10,837 nt of DNA. It comes from Bacteriovoracaceae bacterium UBA4097. Lineage in GTDB: Bacteria; Bdellovibrionota; Bacteriovoracia; Bacteriovoracales; Bacteriovoracaceae. The DNA is taken from positions 26,942-37,778 of the forward strand of contig DFXX01000058.1 of NCBI GenBank assembly GCA_002381765.1, in the 5' to 3' direction. A program made the translations under genes and the position numbers. Below are positions 1 to 6,296 of the stretch, one piece after another; positions within the stretch are counted from its first letter, which is position 1, and the number at the start of each line of letters is the position of its first letter. The notes beneath the pieces were generated by a model. It was not told where the DNA came from. It made no database searches and saw only the letters and a program-made list of their open reading frames with translations.

Positions 1-138
1 TACTTCCAAGGCTCTCTTTGTGATGTATCAATGAATGAAGATGTTTCTAACACAGATGAAACAGTTGGTACTTGCCATGGTTCACTTGGACACAAGATTG
101 GAACTCGTCCCCTTTGCTGGTTCAAGCCTTCTCTTTAA
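1..138 (+). CDS. C-terminal end of an unrecognised cysteine-containing protein (5' partial)
   Basis: Frame 1 is open from the first base of the window to a TAA at 136-138, giving the last 45 residues of a protein whose start lies to the left. The tail contains three cysteines (window residues 7, 35 and 50 would be too far apart to be certain partners; the visible ones fall in LCDV, GTCHG and PLCWF contexts) and acidic/Asn/Thr-rich stretches. A clean intrinsic terminator begins 28 bases after the stop, which supports this frame over the overlapping 94-residue ATG frame at 35-319 that runs straight through both terminators. I do not recognise the family. Cysteines in a polar, glycine-containing tail could suit an exported disulfide-bonded protein, but that is only a guess. 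Confidence 0.6.
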   Translation, partial: YFQGSLCDVSMNEDVSNTDETVGTCHGSLGHKIGTRPLCWFKPSL

Positions 139-165
139 TTGTTTAACAAATAAAGTAAACAACTC

Positions 166-195
166 AAAGCCCCATTCATTTGGGGCTTTTTTTTT
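166..195 (+). terminator. Intrinsic terminator after the left-edge gene
   Basis: A perfect 8-bp stem (AAAGCCCC at 166-173 with GGGGCTTT at 182-189) encloses an 8-base loop and runs into nine T residues (187-195). It begins 28 bases after the stop at 136-138 and would end the plus-strand transcript entering from the left. Confidence 0.9.
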
Positions 196-270
196 GCCAA
201 TTTTTAAAGCATTAATGCAGATAGAAATTCATCTTTGGGAAGATATAGAGATGTGCTGGAGATGGAAGGG

Positions 271-301
271 CAAAAAAAAGCGGAGGATTTCTCCCCCGCT
301 T
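271..301 (-). terminator. Intrinsic terminator of the FKBP/ABC transcript
   Basis: Read on the minus strand, a 10-bp stem (301-292 with 287-278, including one G-T wobble) closes on a GAAA tetraloop (291-288) and is followed by a run of eight T residues (279-272). It lies 22 bases past the FKBP stop codon and ends the minus-strand ATPase-permease-FKBP group. The 76 bases between this element and the plus-strand terminator at 166-195 show nothing else. Confidence 0.92.
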
Positions 302-323
302 AAAGAACTAATCAACTAATGAA

Positions 324-1049
324 TTATTTTTTCTTAGGAGCAGCAGCTTTATTAGCATCAGCAGCTTTTGTTACTTTGAAGAGTTCAACTTCAAAAATAA
401 GAGTAGCGCCACCAGGAATTTTTGGAGGAGCACCGGCTTCGCCATAAGCTAGATCAGAAGGAATAACAAACTTAGACTTTCCGCCTTCTTTCATCGTCTG
501 AAGACCTTCGGTCCAACCTTTGATTACACGGTTAAGTGGGAAAGAAATTGTCTTTCCGCGCTCAACAGAAGAATCAAATACAGTACCGTCAGTTAAAGTA
601 CCGTGGTAGTGAACCTCAACCACATCGTCAGCAGCTGGAGTTGCTCCGGTACCTTCTTTAATTACTTTATAAGCAAGACCTGATTCAGTCTTAGTAGCGT
701 TCTCATCTTTTACAAACTTTTCAATAAAAGCAGATCCTGCTTTCTTTTCAGTTTCAGCAACTTTATCCATACGAGCTTTGAAAACTTCCTGAATACGGGC
801 CTGGTATTTACCCATATCAACTTCAGACTTTTCATTTTTAGCGGCCATAGCAACACCTTTATGAAGAGCAGAAAGCTCCTTGTCAGAAAGGCTAAGACGC
901 TGAAGGTTTCCACCAAGCATGTATCCCATGGCGTAGAAAGTTTTATCGTCTTCTGATTCTAGGGAAACTTTCCTAGGATCGTTGGAGTTACAAGACACAA
1001 GAGCAAGTGAGGAAACGAGTAGGCCTGAATAAACCCAAGTTTTTTTCAT
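324..1049 (-). CDS. FKBP-type peptidyl-prolyl cis-trans isomerase, lipoprotein (FkpA/Mip-like)
   Basis: A folding enzyme that interconverts cis and trans prolyl bonds, predicted to be tethered in the envelope. Residues 1-20 are a lipoprotein signal with lipobox LVSC, so Cys20 would be lipidated. Asn rather than Asp follows it, which by the usual rule favours the outer membrane. Residues about 33-115 form the charged helical N-terminal domain of the FkpA/Mip group, a dimerisation module in relatives. Residues about 122-226 are the FKBP domain, with the classic pocket intact: Tyr148, Phe158, Asp159, Phe170, Val175, Ile176, Trp179, Tyr202 and Phe219. An Ala/Lys-rich tail (227-241) follows. AAAGGA lies about 8 bases before the ATG. 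The gene starts 42 bases after the permease stop, so it may be co-transcribed with the importer, and a strong terminator follows it. Confidence 0.95.
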   Translation of the reverse strand: MKKTWVYSGLLVSSLALVSCNSNDPRKVSLESEDDKTFYAMGYMLGGNLQRLSLSDKELSALHKGVAMAAKNEKSEVDMGKYQARIQEVFKARMDKVAETEKKAGSAFIEKFVKDENATKTESGLAYKVIKEGTGATPAADDVVEVHYHGTLTDGTVFDSSVERGKTISFPLNRVIKGWTEGLQTMKEGGKSKFVIPSDLAYGEAGAPPKIPGGATLIFEVELFKVTKAADANKAAAPKKK

Positions 1050-1091
1050 AAAGAGAATCCTTTGTTAGTGAAAAACAGTTAAAGAATAGCT

Positions 1092-1964
1092 TCATTTTCT
1101 AATTTTTGCCAATAATTCCCGAGAGTCAGACTGCCAAAGAAGAAAGATAAGACCCGTTGCACCAAGAGCTGTGACGATCAGCCCCACGGGTATTTCTGCT
1201 CCATAGATGGGAAAAGAATAGCAGATATAATCAATCAACATTAAGAGAAACCCATTTATTATGGCCCCCAGTATTATTTCCCCTTTCAAGTCAAAGCGCC
1301 TGAACCACAGATTGCGAGAAATGATAGGAAAGACCAGGCCTAAGAATGAAAAAGCACCAAACAGTGCCACCACCACAAAGGTGCCGAGGGCCACAGAAAT
1401 AAAGAGATAAAGAAAAAGTGCAGGAATATTTAAATTTAAATTTTTAGCGATACTTCCCCCAAGGGAATAAAGAAGCAAATCTCGCCAGCGGTAAAAGAGA
1501 CCTAGCCCAATAAGAAGCTCGGTAAGTAGGAGAATGAGTAGACTCTCATGAGAGACAAATCGAAAGTGTCCAAACCAAAGTTCTATGGGAAAAGGTAAAT
1601 TAAAGGCCAGAAAGAGGAACTGCCAAAGAGAGAATATCGCACCAACCAATAAATTAAAAGTTAGACCCAAAAGAATCACTCTTTCAAATTTAATGATCCC
1701 TTGATTGAAGTAGGAAAAGAGAGCACCCAGCATGATAAAGATAGGTAAACCAAAAAGTATCAAGGCATAAGTAGAGCTACTTCCATCTATAAAAAGAATA
1801 AGAGAATGAAAGATGAGTAGCCAAAGAATTGCTAGACCATCAAAGCCTAAAGTAGAAGGACTTGCTAAAATATTTCTTGTTCCTAACTGAATAAAACTTC
1901 CAGCCTGAGAGAGAATCATCCCTGTAAAGAAACTACAAATAAGTCGAATAACTAGATAATCCAT
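1092..1964 (-). CDS. FecCD-type ABC transporter permease (iron-chelate/cobalamin family), short
   Basis: A very hydrophobic 290-residue protein with the landmarks of FecCD/BtuC-type permeases. Near the N-terminus is Q-LGTRNILASPSTLG (about 25-40), matching the family's trNPLA-P-LG signature. Residues about 154-180 match the LxY-R-LLLYSLGxxxAxxL segment that contacts the ATPase in this family. GLVFPIISR (209-217) corresponds to the GxxxPHxxR element with His replaced by Ile. AEIPVG near 256-261 matches the terminal PaElPvG motif. These permeases usually have about 320-350 residues and ten membrane helices. Here the first helix and its following loop seem to be missing, because the conserved block starts within 25 residues of the start. 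The ATG lies 13 bases inside the end of the ATPase gene, implying translational coupling. The substrate cannot be read from the sequence. Confidence 0.88.
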   Translation of the reverse strand: MDYLVIRLICSFFTGMILSQAGSFIQLGTRNILASPSTLGFDGLAILWLLIFHSLILFIDGSSSTYALILFGLPIFIMLGALFSYFNQGIIKFERVILLGLTFNLLVGAIFSLWQFLFLAFNLPFPIELWFGHFRFVSHESLLILLLTELLIGLGLFYRWRDLLLYSLGGSIAKNLNLNIPALFLYLFISVALGTFVVVALFGAFSFLGLVFPIISRNLWFRRFDLKGEIILGAIINGFLLMLIDYICYSFPIYGAEIPVGLIVTALGATGLIFLLWQSDSRELLAKIRK

Positions 1965-2551
1965 TCATTCCCCCTACTCATAACATTATCCGCCAACAAA
2001 AAGGGAAGAACTCTCCAGCCTTTTGGCATCCACTTAAGATCATGCTCAATGACAACTATCATCTTATGATGACTTCGTAATTCTTCCAGAATACTAGCTA
2101 GGATTAATTTTTTTTCATTATCTAAGGATTGAGTTGGTTCATCTAAAAGATAAAGCTCGGCTTTCTTAGCAAGGCCCACACAAAGTTTTAAGCACTGAGC
2201 TTCTCCTCCGGATAGAGAAGAAAGAAAGCGATCTTCTTTTAGATGAAGACCCAAAGAGCTCCAAAGTTGCTGAAAGGTTGAGAAATGGATGGCATCATTT
2301 TTAAAGGACCCAATAATAGACTTAATCTCAGAGAGCTTTCTATCATAGAAATAATCTAAAACCCGCTGCTCGATAAAAGCAACCTCGTCGGAATTTCGTT
2401 TAAAATCTTCGTATATACGACTGATAAAAGTCGTTTTACCCAAACCATTGGGCCCACTAATAACTACCGCCTCTCCCCTCATCAGGGTAAGTTCGATAGA
2501 ACACCCACAATGGGGTAAAAAGTGAGGATCGTGTAATTTTATTTCATACAT
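1952..2551 (-). CDS. ABC transporter ATP-binding protein, partner of the FecCD-type permease
   Basis: This 199-residue ATPase would drive the adjacent permease from the cytoplasmic face. All nucleotide-binding elements are present: Walker A GPNGLGKTT (33-41), Q-loop Gln62, signature LSGGEAQ (113-119), Walker B LYLLDEP (133-139) with catalytic Glu138, and the switch His170 in IEHD. It is some 50 residues shorter than FecE/BtuD-type ATPases (about 250). The shortfall appears to lie in a compressed helical region and an absent C-terminal extension; no frameshift is visible. The ATG has only a weak AAGTAG upstream, but a good promoter sits just before it (TTAACA, 18 bases, TAGAAT), so the transcript would have a very short leader. 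The gene overlaps the permease by 13 bases. Confidence 0.9.
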   Translation of the reverse strand: MYEIKLHDPHFLPHCGCSIELTLMRGEAVVISGPNGLGKTTFISRIYEDFKRNSDEVAFIEQRVLDYFYDRKLSEIKSIIGSFKNDAIHFSTFQQLWSSLGLHLKEDRFLSSLSGGEAQCLKLCVGLAKKAELYLLDEPTQSLDNEKKLILASILEELRSHHKMIVVIEHDLKWMPKGWRVLPFLLADNVMSRGNEWII

Positions 2552-2556
2552 ACTAC

Positions 2557-2585
2557 TTGGATGATTCTACCCTCTAACATAAAAT
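2557..2585 (+). promoter_or_regulatory. Candidate promoter for the M48 protease gene
   Basis: TTGGAT (2557-2562), a 17-base spacer and TAAAAT (2580-2585) give correct spacing, with a weak -35 (three of six) and a good -10 (five of six). A start near 2592 would leave a leader of about 24 bases carrying TAGGAG (2601-2606) at a suitable distance from the ATG at 2616. It overlaps the divergent promoter of the ABC operon. Confidence 0.4.
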
Positions 2586-2592
2586 GTGTTAA
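2563..2592 (-). promoter_or_regulatory. Candidate sigma70-type promoter for the ABC ATPase operon
   Basis: On the minus strand, TTAACA (2592-2587, five of six matches to TTGACA) is followed after 18 bases by TAGAAT (2568-2563, five of six matches to TATAAT). Transcription would start near 2556, only about 5 bases before the ATG at 2551. The box pair overlaps the opposing promoter proposed for the M48 gene. Pattern match only. Confidence 0.45.
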
Positions 2593-2615
2593 TTCTTTTA
2601 TAGGAGTTATCGATT

Positions 2616-3575
2616 ATGAGTTTTAAAGCGCCATTACTAGCTCTGAGCTTTTGCTTAATCTCCTGTGCTTCTCCGAAGTACTCAGATCGTTATCGTGAAG
2701 GCGATAATACCGGGCAGACTGCTGCTCTTACGGTTGAAGAAGAAAAGAAACTTACTCGTGAAGCCCTGACTGAAATGAATAAGGAGTATCCTCCAGTCAA
2801 AGATCAGAGACTTCAGGCCTATATACAGAAGGTAGGCCAGAAAATTGTCGAAGCTAATAACCTTAGAGGAAATCCCTACACCTACACCTTCACGGTGGTA
2901 GACGTTCCTCATGTAAATGCCTTTGCTATGCCTGCGGGTGCGATCTTTATGACAGCACCTATCATTGCTATGGCCGATTCAGAAGCCGAAATCGCGGGTG
3001 TCTTGGGTCATGAAATTGGGCACGTGACGGCCCGTCATACGGCAGAGAGAATGTATGTCGCCAAACAAGAACAGGGCAAAACCTGGTTGTATGGTGGAGT
3101 TGGGGCCACTCTCGGTGGAGCCGCTGGCTTTTTACTCGGGAAAAAACTTTGTGCTCCCAATGATACCGAATGCAGAGCTAAGTTTGCTGTGTATGGTTTG
3201 GCCGGAGGTGCCGGAGCGGGTCTTCTGACTCATAAGTACGGCTTTATGAAAAACTCTCAGGAAGATGAACTCGAATCCGACCGAGTTGGCTTCAAATATG
3301 CGATTAAGGCCGGCTATGATAAAGACAAGGTTCCTGATTTTTATTCAAAGCTCTTAGCTATGGAAAAGGCGGCCAAGAAAAATCAAAATGCTGTCATGAG
3401 CTGGCTCGGGGACGCTATGGCCAGTCACCCTCCCTCAGAGCAAAGAGTTAAGCAGTCTCAGGAATTAAGAAAAGAAACTAAGGCCGTAGGTGGCTTCTCT
3501 AGCAACAGCGAATTTCTTGAAATGAAGCGACTGGCTCAGCAGATTGTTGAAAATTCAAAAACTAAAAAGAATTAA
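2616..3575 (+). CDS. M48-family zinc metalloprotease, lipoprotein (BepA/LoiP/YcaL-like)
   Basis: An envelope zinc protease of the Oma1/BepA-type branch of M48, a group involved in outer-membrane protein quality control. Residues 1-17 form a lipoprotein signal ending in LISC, with Cys17 as the lipidation site. The zinc motif HEIGH (132-136) supplies two His ligands and catalytic Glu133. Glu218 in the DELESD segment is the expected third ligand. A conserved HPPSEQR block lies at 271-277, whose His is a regulatory or zinc-proximal residue in BepA. A glycine-rich hydrophobic stretch (about 160-205) lies between the zinc ligands, with two cysteines (179 and 186) that could pair in the periplasm. 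No TPR domain follows, so it is nearer LoiP/YcaL than full BepA. A TAGGAG ribosome site supports the start. Its 3' end overlaps the convergent gene by 14 bases. Confidence 0.93.
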   Translation: MSFKAPLLALSFCLISCASPKYSDRYREGDNTGQTAALTVEEEKKLTREALTEMNKEYPPVKDQRLQAYIQKVGQKIVEANNLRGNPYTYTFTVVDVPHVNAFAMPAGAIFMTAPIIAMADSEAEIAGVLGHEIGHVTARHTAERMYVAKQEQGKTWLYGGVGATLGGAAGFLLGKKLCAPNDTECRAKFAVYGLAGGAGAGLLTHKYGFMKNSQEDELESDRVGFKYAIKAGYDKDKVPDFYSKLLAMEKAAKKNQNAVMSWLGDAMASHPPSEQRVKQSQELRKETKAVGGFSSNSEFLEMKRLAQQIVENSKTKKN

Positions 3576-4383
3576 TTAAATACAACCAGGCCTCTAGTTG
3601 AGAGAGGCCTGGAATTAAAGACCCCGGATAGGTAAAATTCAGTTTCTTAGCTTCTAACTTCATCACTTCTTTTTTGAGCTCTCTTCCAGAATCCATAATT
3701 CCAATATGCCAGGTTTCCTTAGGCATCTCCTGAATGATCTTTGCCGACCAGCTCACATAAGCAAGCTCTGAAGGATAAGTTTTAAGCTTAACCTCATCCT
3801 TTAACCATTTCACAATCCCATCATTTACCATGACCATATCAGGCAAACGAGGTGGACGAATTTGACCTAGATAAAATATAGCAGTGAGGTTTCCCGGAGT
3901 TTTCGAAAGAATCTCAGCTGCCAGGGCCTTACTCTTGTTTTGTAACTTCAAAATCTTATCTTCACAGTTCTGAAGATATTTCTTCAAGACGAGGGACACC
4001 TGCTCAGTCACTTCAAGCGGAGTGAGTCCACGGGTTTTGATTTCCTCTAGAGTCATTCCTTCAACACTTTTAAGCATGCGATTAAGCTCTCGGCTCTCAT
4101 CTAAGAAAATCAAGCTACCCTTCATCTTCTGCAAGTGTTCCCGTGAGAGAAAAATCCCACCGGGGAGAAACTCTCCCTTAAATTCATCGGCAGTAATTGG
4201 ATGAAAGACAGAGAGTCCTTTGAGTTTCCTGGATTTAAGAAGTTCTAATTCTTTTAAAGCAATGGTGACTGGCCCCGAAAGGGAATAGATCGTTTTGAGA
4301 CTTTCATTAAAGTCACAGCTGGCCCTACCTTCAGAGATAGTTACAAGGAGAAAACTAAGACTGATGCTTATCCATAACTTCAT
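3562..4383 (-). CDS. Secreted protein resembling a class III (FecB/BtuF/TroA-like) substrate-binding protein
   Basis: The start is placed at the ATG 4381-4383 because GGAAGG lies just upstream and the product (273 residues) then opens with a classic export signal: Lys2, a hydrophobic core at about 3-17 and a GRA-S cleavage site near residue 21. A longer ATG frame to 4425 would bury that signal. The mature part looks like a helical-backbone binding protein. Residues about 33-60 (SLSGPVT, a helix, LKGLSVF) resemble the start of the first lobe. FLPGGIFLSREHLQKMKGSLIFLDES (about 72-97, only partly quoted in motifs here) resembles the G-x-lxxE-lxxLkPDlVi element. A long helix crosses about 118-163, and a second alpha/beta lobe follows. 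It could serve the FecCD-type importer encoded nearby. The gene overlaps the end of rnhA by 29 bases. The family call comes from pattern resemblance only. Confidence 0.6.
   Translation of the reverse strand: MKLWISISLSFLLVTISEGRASCDFNESLKTIYSLSGPVTIALKELELLKSRKLKGLSVFHPITADEFKGEFLPGGIFLSREHLQKMKGSLIFLDESRELNRMLKSVEGMTLEEIKTRGLTPLEVTEQVSLVLKKYLQNCEDKILKLQNKSKALAAEILSKTPGNLTAIFYLGQIRPPRLPDMVMVNDGIVKWLKDEVKLKTYPSELAYVSWSAKIIQEMPKETWHIGIMDSGRELKKEVMKLEAKKLNFTYPGSLIPGLSQLEAWLYLINSF
3586..3612. other. Perfect 10-bp inverted repeat at a convergent gene junction
   Basis: CCAGGCCTCT (3586-3595) and its exact reverse complement (3603-3612) flank a 7-base loop. It lies 10 bases past the M48 stop codon but inside the last codons of the convergent binding-protein-like gene. 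There is no long T run on the plus side; the minus side continues with a T-rich but interrupted stretch. It could end or stabilise the M48 mRNA 3' end, or act as a weak terminator in both directions. Confidence 0.6.
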
Positions 4384-5011
4384 TGGCCTTCCGATCGCAA
4401 TATTCATTCTGAGGATGACCAGCATGACCTCTTACCCACGTCCACTCTACTTCCATAAACTTGGTTCTAGCTTCATCGAGGGCCTGCCATAGTTCGAGAT
4501 TTTCAGGTGGTTTATTATCTGCCTTTTTCCAACCTCGCGCCTTCCAGCCCTTTACCCAAGACTTCATCCCATCCACTACATACTTGGAATCGGTTATGAC
4601 CTTGATCTTAGTTAGGAGAGGATCCTTACCCTGAGTAGGAAGAATGGACTCCAATTCCTCTAATCCACGTAAAGGTCCGGAGAGCTCCATTCGATTGTTG
4701 GTTGTCATCCCTTCAAACTCCACCCCCTCTGCGAGAATAGCTCCGTTGTGTTCCTGAACCACATAGGCAAAAGCTCCAGGTCCTGGATTTCCTCGGCATC
4801 CCCCATCTGAATAGAGGGCCAGGGTCATGGGTTCATCGGAAATCTCTGAAGGAAGAGGTAATTCTCCTGAGACTTCTTTTTCAGTCTCAACCACTTTGCT
4901 CACGGCCATTTTCAGGGAATCGAGATCGGACTGAAGCTCCACAGACAATGCGTCATGTTCATTCAGCCATTTTTCGATGTTTTTTATAGAGAGAAGGTGC
5001 TTTTTCTTCAT
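4355..5011 (-). CDS. rnhA: Ribonuclease HI with a non-catalytic N-terminal extension
   Basis: Cuts the RNA strand of RNA-DNA hybrids in the cytoplasm, clearing primers and R-loops. The RNase H fold spans residues about 62-214, with the whole active site visible: Asp69 in YSDGGCRGNPGPG, Glu109 in NNRMEL, Asp141 in TDSKYV, His196 in RGHAGH and Asp206 in CDRKAN. The basic handle region rich in Trp and Lys (about 152-165) is also present, typical of bacterial type 1 enzymes. About 60 residues of charged, probably helical sequence precede the domain. They do not show the hybrid-binding motif seen in eukaryotic RNase H1 and Bacillus-type relatives. AAAAGG lies 4 bases before the ATG. The downstream binding-protein-like gene starts inside this gene, suggesting one transcript. 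Confidence 0.95.
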   Translation of the reverse strand: MKKKHLLSIKNIEKWLNEHDALSVELQSDLDSLKMAVSKVVETEKEVSGELPLPSEISDEPMTLALYSDGGCRGNPGPGAFAYVVQEHNGAILAEGVEFEGMTTNNRMELSGPLRGLEELESILPTQGKDPLLTKIKVITDSKYVVDGMKSWVKGWKARGWKKADNKPPENLELWQALDEARTKFMEVEWTWVRGHAGHPQNEYCDRKANEVMDKHQS

Positions 5012-5050
5012 AGAACCTTTTAGAATGCGCGTTAAAGCGGGTCTTTCCCT

Positions 5051-5079
5051 TTGCCAAGTATTTAACGCAATAGTATCTT
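5051..5079 (+). promoter_or_regulatory. Candidate promoter for the pterin synthase homologue-carboxypeptidase pair
   Basis: TTGCCA (5051-5056, five of six) and TATCTT (5074-5079, four of six) are spaced by 17 bases in the 86-base gap between rnhA and the divergent gene at 5098. Initiation near 5086 would leave about 12 leader bases, cutting into the only AGGA (5083-5086). Either the start is slightly upstream or the message is nearly leaderless. Confidence 0.4.
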
Positions 5080-5097
5080 GTCAGGAAATTTAACCCA

Positions 5098-5607
5098 ATG
5101 AGGATCACTTTGAGTCTTCCTTTTTCCATTAGAGTTTATAAGCAATACTTTAATTTTGCATCTTCGCATTTCATGATTTTCGAGAACGGATCTCGTGAGC
5201 CTTTGCATGGTCATAATTATCGTGTGCAGGTTAAAGGTGAGGCCCCTCAGCTCGCAGGGGATATGGTTTTTGATTTTTTAGACATCAAACCCATCGTTCG
5301 AGAAATTTGTGATTCTCTAGATCATAAGCTGCTTATCCCTAAGGATTGCCCTACTCTTAAAATCTATACGGATAAAAAAAATTTTGTGATCGAAACTCCG
5401 GATGAGAGTTACTTCTCCATCCCACAAACCGATGTTCTTCTGCTACCAATTCTCAATACCAGTGCTGAACGGATTGCAGTTTATATTTGTGATGAAATTC
5501 GTCAGAAGGTAAATGAGCGCTTTGGCTTTTCATTTAATAGTTTAGAAGTGGAGGTCGAAGAGACTCCTGGGCAATCAGCTGTTTATCTTCATCGGGAACA
5601 ATTATGA
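5098..5607 (+). CDS. 6-pyruvoyl-tetrahydropterin synthase family protein with Glu in place of the catalytic Cys (PTPS-III-like)
   Basis: A T-fold pterin enzyme of 169 residues. The zinc site is clear: His24 in FASSH, and His37 and His39 in LHGHNY. VFDFLDIK (57-64), the LDH element with Asp75 and His76, and a C-terminal Glu in EETPG (about 154-158) match the rest of the family. QueD and PTPS enzymes carry a catalytic Cys a few residues before HGH. None exists here; the context is SREPLHGH with Glu34 three residues before His37. From memory, that Glu arrangement marks the PTPS-III group (Plasmodium and some bacteria), which makes 6-hydroxymethyl-dihydropterin for folate in place of FolB. A folate role is therefore more likely than queuosine synthesis, but this is inferred. 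The stop overlaps the next ATG as ATGA. Confidence 0.85.
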   Translation: MRITLSLPFSIRVYKQYFNFASSHFMIFENGSREPLHGHNYRVQVKGEAPQLAGDMVFDFLDIKPIVREICDSLDHKLLIPKDCPTLKIYTDKKNFVIETPDESYFSIPQTDVLLLPILNTSAERIAVYICDEIRQKVNERFGFSFNSLEVEVEETPGQSAVYLHREQL

Positions 5608-6293
5608 TATTTTCAGAATTAGAAAGTGGCACTTCTCGCGAGGGCCATAAAATTCCAGCATTCAAGACAGATATCAAAGAATCTAAGTATCTTTATATCA
5701 TAGGTGGCGTACACGGTGATGAAGTCGAAGGCGTTTATGTCTTGAAGGAACTCTTTCAGTGGCTTAGTCACGAGCATACTCTTAAAGATCTTCCGATGAT
5801 CGTGATTCCCATCCTGAATGTTGACGGTTATCGCGCTCAAACCAGAGTAAACGCTTATTCCGTTGATCTTAACCGGAATCTTCCAACTCAGGACTGGTCA
5901 CCAAACTTTACTCAACCCAAGTATAATCCAGGAACCAAGCCTTTATCAGAGCCGGAGAATCAATATCTGGTAAAACTCTTTGATAAGTATAAGCCAGGAT
6001 TCATCATGTCCTTCCACACCTGGAAGCCCATCTTAAATCACAACGGGGATTGCAGGGATGTGGCAGAGTTTCTGAATAAGTTTAATGGCTATGAGATGGC
6101 GGGAGATATCGGTTACCCAACTCCTGGCTCCCTGGGAACCTTTGCAGTTGAAAAATATAATTCACCTGTACTTACTTTTGAATGTCCTGAGCTTAGAACT
6201 CATAAAGAAAGCTTAAAAGATATCTGGAATGAGAATGAGGAAGGTCTGAAAAGCTTCTTTCAGACAGATCTTGTTTGGAAAAAATTAAAATAA
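5604..6293 (+). CDS. M14-family zinc carboxypeptidase, MpaA-like (murein peptide amidase type)
   Basis: A 229-residue zinc carboxypeptidase without a signal peptide, so probably cytoplasmic. Zinc ligands are His37 and Glu40 in GGVHGDEVEG and His138 in SFHTW. The catalytic Glu is Glu193 in TFECPEL, and the substrate-carboxylate-binding Asn90-Arg91 pair lies in DLNRNLP. Size and motifs fit the MpaA branch, whose E. coli member removes diaminopimelate from recycled murein tripeptide. That specificity is inferred, and other gamma-D-Glu peptidases or aminoacylase-like relatives remain possible. The ATG overlaps the stop of the pterin gene by four bases (ATGA), implying coupled translation. A bidirectional terminator follows immediately. 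Confidence 0.88.
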   Translation: MIFSELESGTSREGHKIPAFKTDIKESKYLYIIGGVHGDEVEGVYVLKELFQWLSHEHTLKDLPMIVIPILNVDGYRAQTRVNAYSVDLNRNLPTQDWSPNFTQPKYNPGTKPLSEPENQYLVKLFDKYKPGFIMSFHTWKPILNHNGDCRDVAEFLNKFNGYEMAGDIGYPTPGSLGTFAVEKYNSPVLTFECPELRTHKESLKDIWNENEEGLKSFFQTDLVWKKLK

Positions 6294-6296
6294 ACT

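Noticed and set aside
35..319. Plus-strand open frame of 94 codons starting at ATG 35
   Set aside because: It crosses two intrinsic terminators, has no ribosome site and overlaps the better-supported frame 1 tail.
139..323. Possible small gene or RNA between the left-edge gene and the FKBP gene
   Set aside because: Apart from the two terminators there is no coding signal, no promoter pair and no further structure.
1050..1091. Separate promoter for the FKBP gene in the 42-base gap
   Set aside because: Only a weak TATTCT is visible and there is no well-spaced -35; co-transcription or a promoter inside the permease gene cannot be told apart.
4384..4425. Upstream extension of the binding-protein-like gene to ATG 4425
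   Set aside because: It would put 14 residues before an otherwise ideal signal peptide, and the ribosome site fits the ATG at 4383.
5012..5097. Minus-strand promoter for rnhA (CTGACA, 16 bases, AATACT)
   Set aside because: The -35 is good but the -10 matches only four positions, so it is too weak to list as a feature.
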